This document shows, piece after piece, positions 8,024 through 17,800 of a stretch of DNA of 39,969 bases. Below the pieces are notes generated by a model. That model had not been told where the DNA came from, ran no database searches, and saw only the letters and a list, made by a program, of their open reading frames with translations. The position numbers and the translations under genes are program-made. The number at the start of each line of letters is the position of its first letter. Position 1 is the first letter of the stretch. This DNA comes from Marinobacter sp. (GTDB lineage Bacteria; Pseudomonadota; Gammaproteobacteria; Pseudomonadales; Oleiphilaceae), in assembly GCA_014762755.1 (NCBI GenBank), contig JABURI010000262.1, positions 46,068 to 86,036 on the forward strand, given 5' to 3'.

Positions 8024-8140
8024 TTATTTTTTCTTCCGAGGCGATTTACTCTTTTCACCGACGGTTTCCCGTGGGTGTTTCTTGGCAAAGGTCTCGGTTA
8101 CATAACGGCCCGTTACAGCGCTTCGGTATTTTTTGGACAT
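8024..8140 (-). CDS. Small basic protein, 38 aa (copy 1)
   Basis: MSKKYRSAVTGRYVTETFAK... is Lys/Arg-rich and has the layout of a short family seen in many gammaproteobacteria (K.YR.A.TG.YVT...A..HP..TV). It is sometimes named as a transporter without support. GAGGTG stands five nt before the ATG at 8140. A second copy lies at 14014-14130, differing only by a swapped S-P/P-S near the C-terminus. The protein is too short for a fold assignment; a role in nucleic-acid binding is only a guess from charge. Confidence 0.6.
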   Translation of the reverse strand: MSKKYRSAVTGRYVTETFAKKHPRETVGEKSKSPRKKK

Positions 8141-8172
8141 GCGTCACCTCACATCAATGAAAAGATTCTAGC

Positions 8173-8199
8173 GATGCCGAGGGATGCCCTCGGCATCGT
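8173..8199. other. Strong hairpin between two small genes (copy 1)
   Basis: GATGCCGAGGG and CCCTCGGCATC form an 11-bp perfect stem with a 3-nt loop. It lies between the small genes of the repeat and is conserved in both copies (second at 14163-14187). No U-tract follows on either strand, so an mRNA-stability or attenuation role is as likely as termination. Confidence 0.6.
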
Positions 8200-8245
8200 C
8201 CTCATTTAGCGGTTTGGCCAACCCCGGAAATGGGCGCAAACACGC

Positions 8246-8721
8246 GAAAGCGGTGCTGGGAAAGGGACTGGGTGCTGGAGTATGACATCCGTGGCTTGTT
8301 TGATCATATTGATCATGAGCTATTGCTCAAGGCTCTTGACCACCATTGCTCTGAATCCTGGGTGCTGCTGTATGTGAGGCGCTGGCTAACGGCACCGATG
8401 CAGACGAAAGATGGTAAGCAGGAACGACGGAACGTTGGCACACCACAAGGTGGCCCGTTATCGCCAGTTCTGGCAAACCTGTTTCTGCATTATGCATTGG
8501 ATCGTTGGCTGACCGTTCGTCATCCGGATATCCCATTCTGCCGATATGCAGATGACGGAATACTGCGTTGTCGAAGTGAGCGTGAGGCTCAGTATCTGCA
8601 TTCCCAGCTAGATATGCGTGAGGTGGACCCAATAGCTATTCACAGAGATGCCCAACAAACGAGTATACTGGCCTGTGTTTGTCCAGGCTGCTCGGATAAA
8701 TCACCATCAGCTCCTTGCTAA
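8246..8721 (+). pseudogene. Group II intron reverse transcriptase/maturase fragment
   Basis: The translated frame has RT landmarks: a WVLEYDIRGLFDHIDHELL block, the GTPQGGPLSPVLANL block and the catalytic box CRYADDGI. Similarity begins right after the direct repeat and ends near 8622. The N-terminal part and all of the maturase and HNH regions are missing, so it is a dead remnant. The frame then runs on into sequence antisense to the 3' end of ptxE. A TGAGGTGGACCC word at the junction (about 8619-8630) may be an old IS end. Confidence 0.8.
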
Positions 8722-9496
8722 GGCCAGGCTCACTCACGGGAATAGCCACCAGACTTCCATTTTGGACCTCCTCCCGTACAGAACTTTCAAGCACCAACGA
8801 TGCGCCAAGTCCGACCTTAACCGCTTGCTTGACGGCTTCGGTGCTACCCAGCTGCATAGATACCGTCGGAAATGGCCCATGCTCACCGAAGTAGGTCGCC
8901 AAAAGCCGGCCAGTGCCGGTGCCGGGTTCGCCGCCGATCAGAGCCATGTTAGACAGCGTATCGCGGTCGATATCGGTTCGACGGGCTAACGGGTGACCAG
9001 GCGGAACGATTAGAACAACGGGCTCGTTACGCCACGCCTGAGCATGGAATCCGGGTAGATCATGCCACCACTCCATAATCGCCACGTCCAGCTCACCGTC
9101 CGATAAATGCCGTGCAATAGTCGGATTGGAATCTATTACCACATCCACCTCGGGCCCTACGCCCAGCTCCTTGTAACGACGGATGTAGGGCTGGAGCATA
9201 TAAATCCCAATATTGGAGCTCGCCCCAACGCGAAGTCGAGCCTCCATAATGGAAGATCTCGCCTGCTCCTCCAGCCGGAGCAGACTTCGGGCAAAAGGCA
9301 ACAAGGTTAAGGCAGCCCGGGTTGGCTCACAGCCAGAGCGCCCCCTGTGGACCAATAAAACGCCAAGTTGGTTTTCGAGTTTTTGAAGGTGCTGGGACAG
9401 TGTGGGTTGTGCGATGTCCAACTGGCGGGCTGCGGCCTGAAACCCGTTGTGGTCCAGCACCGCCACGAAACTCTTCAGCCAGACAAGATTCAGCAT
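8636..9496 (-). CDS. ptxE: LysR-family regulator of the phosphite operon
   Basis: This 286-aa protein has the LysR winged-helix N-terminus ([21 protein letters not shown], about 17-37) and a substrate-binding-like effector domain ([11 protein letters not shown]...). It is the fifth gene of the run, and its ATG at 9496 overlaps the end of ptxD by 7 nt, so the two are translationally coupled. The order transporter-dehydrogenase-LysR equals ptxABCDE of Pseudomonas stutzeri WM88. The operon itself carries Pho-box-like sites, so PtxE may be a secondary controller. Its 3' end abuts the reverse-transcriptase remnant. Confidence 0.85.
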   Translation of the reverse strand: MLNLVWLKSFVAVLDHNGFQAAARQLDIAQPTLSQHLQKLENQLGVLLVHRGRSGCEPTRAALTLLPFARSLLRLEEQARSSIMEARLRVGASSNIGIYMLQPYIRRYKELGVGPEVDVVIDSNPTIARHLSDGELDVAIMEWWHDLPGFHAQAWRNEPVVLIVPPGHPLARRTDIDRDTLSNMALIGGEPGTGTGRLLATYFGEHGPFPTVSMQLGSTEAVKQAVKVGLGASLVLESSVREEVQNGSLVAIPVSEPGLSKELMVIYPSSLDKHRPVYSFVGHLCE

Positions 9497-10500
9497 GGGC
9501 CGCTCTCGCGGCCACTGGGATCATTGATCGCATCACCCGGCCGCTCACCCCGAAGCACTTGCAGAATGTTCCGAGCAGCGCGTTGCTCGATAGCCAGACG
9601 CACCTGGCTGACTGCCGATCCGATGTGAGCAGTAAACAGCGTGTTGGGGTGGGCCCTGAGCCCCTGGGCGATCTCCCTCGGACGATCTTCTCTCGCCCAA
9701 TCTTCCATCTCAAACACATCAGCGGCGTACCCCCCCAACTGACCGGATTGAAGCGCTTGCAGAACACTACCCTCATCCACCACAGATCCACGGCAGGGAT
9801 TGATAAGGAATGCGCCCGGTTTCATTCCTGTTAGCGTTTCGCGATTAATGGTGTGGAGAGTTTGCTCATTGAGCGCCAGTGCCAGGATCACAATATCTGA
9901 CTGGGCCAGCAGCATCTTGAGGGGAGTATGGGACAAACCCAGTGCCTGCTCATGCTGCACGGGTAAACGTTCCGGCTGGGAATAGATTAAATCCGCTCCC
10001 CATCCGTTCAGGCGCTGCGCCACCGCTTGGCCGATGGCCCCCATACCCACAATACCAATCCGTGAGCCTTCGATCCCCTGCCCATAGAAGCGTGGTGTCC
10101 AGCCAGTAAATTCACCGGATCGAACGAAGTGGTCCGCCGCCTTGACTTGTCGGGTGAGACTGATCGTCAGCCCGACCGTTAGCTCTGCAGTAGGCACGGT
10201 TAGCAAATCCGGTACAAATGTCAGCCAAACCCCATGACGCGTGCAGGCATCCACATCAAAGTTGTCATAGCCTTTCAGGGCTGCACCAATCACCTTCAAG
10301 CGCGGACACCCCTGTAGGAACTCCACTCCAACTCGGTCTGGCATGAACGCCATCATCGCATCAGCGTCTGCAACGCGCGCAGCCACTTCCTCCTGGGGCA
10401 ACGTGGCGCCGGATTGGTTGGTGACCAGCTCGCAATCTTGGGCAAGTTCATCCAGAACACTGTCATGGACCTTATGGGTTATCACAACCTTGGGTTTCAT
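9490..10500 (-). CDS. ptxD: Phosphite dehydrogenase (NAD-dependent phosphonate dehydrogenase)
   Basis: It oxidises phosphite to phosphate with reduction of NAD. The protein is 336 aa, the same length as the P. stutzeri enzyme, and aligns to it from memory without gaps through the catalytic core. Catalytic residues are all present at the usual numbers: K76, R237 ([10 protein letters not shown]), E266 (DVFEMEDWA) and H292 (AHIGSAV). The Rossmann motif GIVGMGAIG is at about 148-156. At the cofactor-selecting positions it has Q175-P176 where WM88 PtxD has E175-A176, so cofactor preference may differ. Cytoplasmic; fourth gene of the ptx operon. Confidence 0.95.
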   Translation of the reverse strand: MKPKVVITHKVHDSVLDELAQDCELVTNQSGATLPQEEVAARVADADAMMAFMPDRVGVEFLQGCPRLKVIGAALKGYDNFDVDACTRHGVWLTFVPDLLTVPTAELTVGLTISLTRQVKAADHFVRSGEFTGWTPRFYGQGIEGSRIGIVGMGAIGQAVAQRLNGWGADLIYSQPERLPVQHEQALGLSHTPLKMLLAQSDIVILALALNEQTLHTINRETLTGMKPGAFLINPCRGSVVDEGSVLQALQSGQLGGYAADVFEMEDWAREDRPREIAQGLRAHPNTLFTAHIGSAVSQVRLAIEQRAARNILQVLRGERPGDAINDPSGRESGPC

Positions 10501-10509
10501 CGACGCTCC

Positions 10510-11340
10510 TTATTTGAATTTCTTACGAAGGCGGCCACTGAGACTGTCCACGACGGTGACCATCAACAAGATGACAATGAGAATGGCGCTGACTTCCTGA
10601 TACTGCATGATTCTCAGCGAGCCCATCAATTCGAAGCCAATACCACCGGCACCCACCATGCCCATTACGGTCGAGGCACGGAAATTGTATTCCCAGCGAT
10701 AAATGGACACGTCCGCGAACTGAGGAAGTACTTGTGGCAGCACGGCGTGATAGAGCACCTGCAAGCGAGTAGCGCCGGCAGCATCGGCCGCTTCCACTGG
10801 CGCCTCATCTACATGCTCAATCGCTTCGGCAAAAAACTTTCCAACCATGCCAATGGAGTGAAGACCGAGCGCCAGTACGCCAGGCAACGCCCCAAAACCA
10901 ACAGCAGCCACGAAGATGATGCCCATGATTAGTTCCGGGACTGAACGCAAACCGTTTAAAAGGGTTCGAGTTACTTGGAACACCACCGGATGTGGAGAGG
11001 TGTTGCGCGCAGCCAGGAATGCCAGTGGCACAGACAAGGTTACTGCAATGGCAGTACCGGCAATGCTCATCGCAAGCGTGTCGATTAACGGCGACACCCA
11101 GCTGGCCACATTGGTGAAGTCAGGTGGAAGAGATTCGCCAATGAGTGTGCCTATGGCTGGCACGCCATTGGCAAGTGTATTGAAATTGAGCAGCCCTACG
11201 TACCAACTTGCGACAAAAATGATGAGCAGCACTAACAGCGACTGTCCGAGTTTTTTCCGCCAGCCTTTCGCGTGCTCATCCAGCACGGAGGCCGACGGGG
11301 CCGGCGACAGAGTCGCCGGTTCCGTCGTTGTATAGTTCAT
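10510..11340 (-). CDS. ptxC: Phosphite ABC transporter permease
   Basis: This inner-membrane permease is of the PhnE/PtxC type. It has several hydrophobic segments and the EAA-type loop VEAADAAGATRLQVLYHAVLP, where the ATPase docks. The open frame extends upstream to 11403, but the ATG at 11340 has GAGGAG nine nt before it and lies just past the ptxB stop, so that start (MNYTTTEP) is used, giving 276 aa. The N-terminal 30 residues are a polar cytoplasmic tail. Together with PtxA and PtxB it imports phosphite. Confidence 0.9.
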   Translation of the reverse strand: MNYTTTEPATLSPAPSASVLDEHAKGWRKKLGQSLLVLLIIFVASWYVGLLNFNTLANGVPAIGTLIGESLPPDFTNVASWVSPLIDTLAMSIAGTAIAVTLSVPLAFLAARNTSPHPVVFQVTRTLLNGLRSVPELIMGIIFVAAVGFGALPGVLALGLHSIGMVGKFFAEAIEHVDEAPVEAADAAGATRLQVLYHAVLPQVLPQFADVSIYRWEYNFRASTVMGMVGAGGIGFELMGSLRIMQYQEVSAILIVILLMVTVVDSLSGRLRKKFK

Positions 11341-11350
11341 GGGGCACTCC

Positions 11351-13056
<1,706 letters not shown>

Positions 13057-13123
13057 AGGATCACCTTTTGCAATAAATAAGCTCGCCGTATTGCGAGTTA
13101 CAATTGAACGGTAAAGCTGAGAG

Positions 13124-13152
13124 ATGACACTGTCGTGTCACTGACGTGACAG
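13124..13152 (-). promoter_or_regulatory. Triple Pho-box-like array upstream of ptxABCDE
   Basis: Read on the minus strand there are three heptamers, CTGTCAC, GTGACAC and GTGTCAT, each separated by 4 bp. This is an 11-bp period, as in PhoB-bound Pho boxes (CTGTCAT repeats). The array is about 70 bp upstream of the ptxA ATG. A weak -10 (TACCGT) follows about 10 nt downstream. This fits phosphate-starvation control, which is known for P. stutzeri ptx. Confidence 0.65.
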
Positions 13153-13450
13153 TTTGATGAAGTGCTTTTGGTTCGCAAGGATTTTCCGAAGGGCTCTGTG
13201 AAATACATGGAGCTCAGCCAAAGTGGAACGAGCCACCCAGGAGCTTAAGCAACAAAAATTGCGTTCCACCGTCAGTCGGCGAATCTCACGGTACAGTTCG
13301 TCCGTGCTGAGTTCATCGAATTGCTTACCGACTATACTCTTGCCTTCGAGGAGGTCGGACGCGCTCTCCAATAGGTCGCGCTTCCAGGTGCTGACTATGG
13401 TGGGGTGGATCTGGAAACGGGCAGCAATTCAAGGTGTGGCCTTAAGGGTG
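13138..13450 (-). pseudogene. IS3-family OrfA remnant
   Basis: The translated minus strand shows the IS3 OrfA helix-turn-helix end and leucine-zipper start: IAARFQIHPTIVSTWKRDLL, then DELYREIRRLTVERNF. A TGA interrupts it upstream (ATP*IAARF) and the C-terminus diverges after NFCC. No OrfB follows, so it is a decayed fragment. It abuts and partly overlaps the ptx promoter region, so the Pho-box array lies at or inside the IS remnant boundary. Confidence 0.75.
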
Positions 13451-13551
13451 GGCAAGGACAGCCTTGCACTTACTAATTCGAAATAAAGTAAGCGAACATT
13501 ACCCGGAGATATAAGCCAAATCCGGATGGCCAAAAAACGATTTCAATAGTC

Positions 13552-13932
13552 GTGGCAATTTTTGCAAACGTCGAACTGCGTCGCCGCGTGCAGGTTGGTT
13601 TGAATAAGGGCGAGGCTAAGAACGCGCTGGCTCGTGCCGTCTTCCTGAACCGGCTCGGTGAACTCCGCGATCGCAGTTACGAGAATCAACGCTACCGTGC
13701 AAGCGGACTCAATCTCGTCGTCAGCGCTATTATCCTTTGGAATACGGTTTATATGGAGCGGGCGGTTCAAGCACTGCGCGAAGACGGCCGGGATATCGAC
13801 GAGACGCTTCTGCGGCATCTTTCTCCCTTGGGCTGGGAGCACATCAACCTGACCGGCGACTATATCTGGCAGCAGGACAAACAGGTCGAACAAGGAAAGT
13901 ACCGATCGTTACGAACACTGCAGAGGTCTTAG
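13552..13932 (+). pseudogene. tnpA: Tn3-family transposase C-terminal fragment
   Basis: The frame ends with the highly conserved Tn3/Tn21 TnpA tail: [21 protein letters not shown] and [15 protein letters not shown]. Only about the last 115 residues of a roughly 1000-residue protein remain. The stop falls in the inner end of the 38-bp terminal repeat at 13928-13965, as in intact Tn3-family elements. No left end was found in the window. Confidence 0.9.
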
Positions 13933-13965
13933 CGTACGATTTTTTCCGTTTCGTGAGCTGACCCC
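13928..13965. mobile_element. Tn3-family 38-bp terminal inverted repeat (right end)
   Basis: Read inward the sequence starts GGGGTCAGCTCACGAAACGG and ends CGTACGCTAAG. It shares the GGGG start, the AAACGGAAAA block and the ACGCTAAG end of Tn21-type repeats, and has exactly 38 bp. The outside base is the first base after the second direct repeat's left edge, so the transposon end defines that edge. Confidence 0.9.
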
Positions 13966-14235
13966 CACCAGAGCCTGAAGCGGGTTCCAGGGCACGTCCT
14001 TGTGCCGACTTCGTTATTTTTTCTTCCGAGACGGTTTACTCTTTTCACCGACGGTTTCCCGCGGGTGTTTCTTGGCAAAGGTCTCGGTTACATAACGGCC
14101 TGTTACAGCGCTTCGGTATTTTTTGGACATGCGTCACCTCACATCAATGAAAAGATTCTAGCGATGCCGAGGGATGCCCTCGGCATCATCCTCATTTAGC
14201 GGTTTGGCCAACTCCGGAAATGGGCGCAAACACGC
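13965..14235. repeat. 271-bp direct repeat, copy 2 (right of ptx cassette)
   Basis: About 97 % identical to 7975-8245, same orientation. This copy keeps the natural right flank (both small genes intact), whereas copy 1 keeps the natural left flank. That is the arrangement expected if the segment in between entered by recombination through the repeat. Confidence 0.9.
14014..14130 (-). CDS. Small basic protein, 38 aa (copy 2)
   Basis: It differs from the 8024-8140 protein only in two adjacent residues near the C-terminus (KPSRKKK instead of KSPRKKK). The same GAGGTG ribosome binding site is present. It follows the 33-aa gene at 14196-14297 on the same strand, with the hairpin in the gap, so the two are probably co-transcribed. 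Function unknown. Confidence 0.6.
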   Translation of the reverse strand: MSKKYRSAVTGRYVTETFAKKHPRETVGEKSKPSRKKK

Positions 14236-14297
14236 TGAAGCGTGCCGTTGACCATTCGGAAGTAGGCTCGAACGTAGACAGCGGGTCTGATGACCAT
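14196..14297 (-). CDS. Small basic protein, 33 aa, VRAY...VCAHFR motif
   Basis: MVIRPAVYVRAYFRMVNG... has the form of a short family in which V-R-x-Y-x-R is followed by V-x-x-H-x-R. AGGAG lies seven nt upstream of the ATG at 14297, which is why this start is chosen over longer frames. The stop at 14196 is followed by the hairpin and then by the 38-aa gene. Copy 1 of the repeat keeps only its last dozen codons, so that partner gene is broken there. Confidence 0.5.
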   Translation of the reverse strand: MVIRPAVYVRAYFRMVNGTLQRVCAHFRSWPNR

Positions 14298-14482
14298 GGC
14301 TGATCTCCTGTACGAGATAGCCAGTGAGGTGACGGCAAGAGGCGTAACGATCACGGGACGATAGATCCAAAGGGAATTGGCATACAAGCGTCTCGTTTTG
14401 TACTATTCTCAATCCATCAGTCTTACTGGCTGTGTGGATATAGGTAGGGCTTTCCGCCAAGAATGATCCCCTACCGCCCGGT

Positions 14483-14513
14483 AAAACCTCAGGGCTTCGG
14501 TCCTGGGGTTTTT
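14483..14513 (+). terminator. Rho-independent terminator
   Basis: CCTCAGG-GCTTCGGT-CCTGGGG forms a 7-bp stem with one G-U pair and is followed by six T residues. It is oriented to stop plus-strand transcription leaving the ptx/Tn3 side. Confidence 0.7.
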
Positions 14514-14794
14514 TATCGCCTAACGAAAGACGATGGACTAATGATACTTGCGTTTTCCAACTTCGTCAGCCTCATCTTCGGTAAGGTAAAAGGCCCTTTT
14601 AAAACAAAGGAATAGGTGAATCTCTAGCGACAAATTAAGGTTTTAACAATGAAATTTTCAGTTTTCATAGGCTAAATCATCGCTCGACAGCATTTTTCAG
14701 CTTTAAGCGCAGACACGCCAAGCGTAATGAGCGATTGCAGACCTACCTAAACCGATTTTATGGGTTTCTGCTTCACAGGTTAGAAAGGTTTTAG

Positions 14795-14838
14795 TGATGT
14801 GTGGGGGCTCCTCCGACTCATCTCGGAGCACCCACATC
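14795..14838 (-). terminator. Hairpin downstream of the Type ISP restriction-modification gene
   Basis: A long imperfect stem (GATGTGTGGGGGCTCC against GGAGCACCCACATC) lies about 20 nt past the stop codon of the minus-strand gene at 14857. A run of T is absent, so termination is likely but not proven. Confidence 0.45.
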
Positions 14839-14856
14839 TGATTGAGAACGTGTCTT

Positions 14857-17800
14857 TTACAAGAGATCCAGCTTCGGCAGGTTTCTAACGATCTCCTGGG
14901 TTCTGAGACTCACCGTAATCACCCGCTGAAACAGCTCCAGGGGATACTTTGGATTACCCATGGTCTCAAGGGCCCAGTCGTTGGCATCGTTGACGATGCC
15001 GCTGGCCTTGTGAGTCGTCACTGACTGGCGCTCCATCACCCAATTCAGAGCAGCCCTACCGTTGACAACGTAATCCCATGCCTCGTCCGGGATGCCGGTC
15101 ATGGTGATCTTGCCGTTGTAGATGACAGTGCTTAGATCGTTAATATTTTTACCGGTTTTCTCGCAGCGCTTCTTGCCGAATTTCATCTTGGTTACGCGGT
15201 AATCCTCGTCCACCAGGTTGCCTTTGGTCTGAATGGACAGCGGATACTTTTCTACGGTTTCGTAGTTCAGGTGCAACTTGGCCAAGTCACGGCCAGCCTT
15301 TGAGAACGCCCAGAAATCGGCTGCTTTTTTAGTTTTTGGAATGCGCGGAAGCTCTTTGCTCAGGTTGTCAGCAAAGCGGATACGGTAGTCCTCGCTGTGC
15401 AGTATGCCGTAGACGTAATAGAACAGGTCTTCCTTGGTGATCTGCTCACTAGGATATGCTTCTTTGAAGTGGGCCAGCCCTTCGTCAGTGATTGCATCGC
15501 GACGTTTGAGGCCAGCTGCAGGTTGCTCGTCTTGTTCAAACAAGTCATCTCGGCTGCTATTTTGCTTTTGGGCCTGCTCATCGTAAAGGTAGAGCGGGAA
15601 GCATTGGCCTTTTTCGATGTTGTCTAAGCATGGAAGTGCATCAGAAATAAGTACAGTAAAACTCTTTGCTCCTGCGCCCGTGGTCTGAATTACCAAGTTC
15701 TCCGCCCCTGCCCTCGGGAAGATGCGGGGCATTTGAAGCACCCTCTCATTGAAGGTGCGGTTGAAATAGATCCATTGCTTGGTGAACGGTCGATAGAGAG
15801 AGGTAGTAACTGATGACTCTTCATAGGCGAAAGATTTATTTCTGGCCAAATCCTGCTTGAGGTTTACTGTCCAGCTGATGCGAGTTGGATCGGTATTAAC
15901 AAAACCATCTACTTCCGCCTGACGTGCTTTTGTACTTAGCCCTGAATGGGCTGCATTAAAGCGACCCAACTCGGCGTTGTAGAAATCAATCATGCTACTA
16001 ACGTTGTCTTTTAGCTTCACCTTATTGGCGTTGTAAACCCAAGCATCGCGGTTCGTTGCCACCCCTAATGAGTAATTACTAAATAGCTTTGGGCCATCGC
16101 CCTTCTTATCACCCAACACGATATGCTCACCAAAGCTATCATCGCGCTGACTCAGCCAATCGCCATGCTGATCAGGAACAATTCGCTGCCAGTTCGGGAT
16201 ACCCTTCAGGCTGGCATAGCCTGCAATCATTTCCAGCTTTTCCGTACGACTCAGGTAGTCACCAATGTCATGGAACAGGATACGTCCGTGCTCTGCTGCC
16301 TCGGGGTTTTTAACCAGCAGCGAAATCGCAATAGGAGCCCGGCTGCCGCTATCGAAAATTTTCCCGCCCTCCCTTCGCGATAGCTCGCCAGAGGTGCGCT
16401 GATTCCCTCGCAAGTGAAACACATGAATGCTGGAAAACTCCTCCGCCAAACACTTGCGCAAGCCATCGGTGGCATTGGCCTCCAAAAAGCCACCATTGGT
16501 CACAAAGCCAATCACTCCCGCATCACCAATGCGGTCGGATGCCCAACGAATGGCCCGAATGTAGCTGTCGTACAGCCCCTTCGACAGCATTGCTTTCGAC
16601 TGGGCGGCATAGGTCTCTTCAATCCGGCTATCCAGCTTGGGGTAGCTGACGTTGGCATTGTTATCGTTCTGGCTAACTTGCCCAATAGAATACGGCGGAT
16701 TCCCCATGATTACCCGAATATCCAGTTCTTTCTGACGCTTACGACGTGAACTGTTTTCAACCAGTAGCGCATCAATCATGTCTTCACTTTCGTACATCTG
16801 GAATGTATCAGTAAGACAAATGCCATTAAATGGCTCGTAAGGGACTTCAAAAATCTGGGCGCTTTCTTCCAGACCCGTCACGTTGTCATTCATGATGCCG
16901 TGGTAGGTGGCTTCGATATTGATGGCCGCAATGTAATAGGCCAGCAGCACTAGCTCGTTGGCGTGAAGTTCATGTTTGTATTTATGTGGTAATCGATCTT
17001 TCGGAATCAGGCCGGACTGAAGCAACCGGGTAACAAATGTGCCAGTGCCAGTGAATGGGTCGATGATATGGACGTTCTCATCGGCCATGCTCTTACCAAA
17101 CTCCGCTTTGAGTACTTCTTCAATACTATGGATGATGAAGTCCACCACCTCGACGGGGGTGTAAACGAGACCTAGGCGATCAGTCATCCGAGGAAACGCG
17201 TTTCGGAAGAACTTATCGTAGAGCTCCACGATGATTCTTTGCTTGCCTTCAGCACTGTTGATGCCTTCGGCCCGCAGCTTTACGGATTCGTAGAAGGACT
17301 CCAGTGTGCTGCGTTCCTTATCCAGGCTATGTTCATGCAGCTTTTCCAGAACTTGCTGCATCGCTAGGGACATCGGATTGTGTTTGGCAAAGCTGTATTG
17401 CTCAAACAGCGCATCAAAAACAGGTTTGGTGATCAGATGCTGGGCCAACATTTCGATGATTTCTTCATCTGGAATGCTGTTGTTCAAGTCGTCGCGCAGC
17501 TCGTTTGCGAATGCATTGAACGCGGCAATTTCCTCAACGTGGCTCTCATCCTCCAATATCGCCCTGATCCGGTCGATATGGGTGTTTGCGATCTTGGCAA
17601 TATCATTCGCCCAGTCTTCCCAGTGGTGCCGGTTGCCACACTTCTTAACGATTTTGGCGTAAAGCGCACGCTCAATATCGCCGACCTCGAACACCAACTC
17701 TGCCTGCTGATGATTCGGGTTCGGGTCGTTAGACCCAATCGAACGTCCACCCTTGGCACGACTGGCTTTACGCTCTTTGGTCGATTTTTTAGTGGCTTTT

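Larger units (their letters stand above)
7975..8245. repeat. 271-bp direct repeat, copy 1 (left of ptx cassette)
   Basis: It matches 13965-14235 along its whole length, with about nine base differences and no gap, in the same orientation. It contains the small gene at 8024-8140, an 11-bp-stem hairpin (about 8174-8198) and the last codons of a second small gene. To its right the sequence switches at once to a group II intron reverse-transcriptase fragment. Confidence 0.9.
14298..14856. other. Intergenic region without a supported gene
   Basis: A 100-aa minus-strand frame at 14158-14460 overlaps the small gene in another frame and has no good start, so it is not called. The region holds the plus-strand terminator at 14483-14513 and the hairpin at 14795-14838 downstream of the restriction-modification gene. 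The remainder (14520-14790) is AT-rich with no visible structure. Confidence 0.5.

Noticed and set aside
8230..8721. Functional retron or abortive-infection reverse transcriptase
   Set aside because: The RT blocks are those of group II intron proteins, both ends are missing and no intron RNA domain is seen.
14158..14460. 100-aa minus-strand frame
   Set aside because: It covers the better supported 33-aa gene in another frame and has no good start site.
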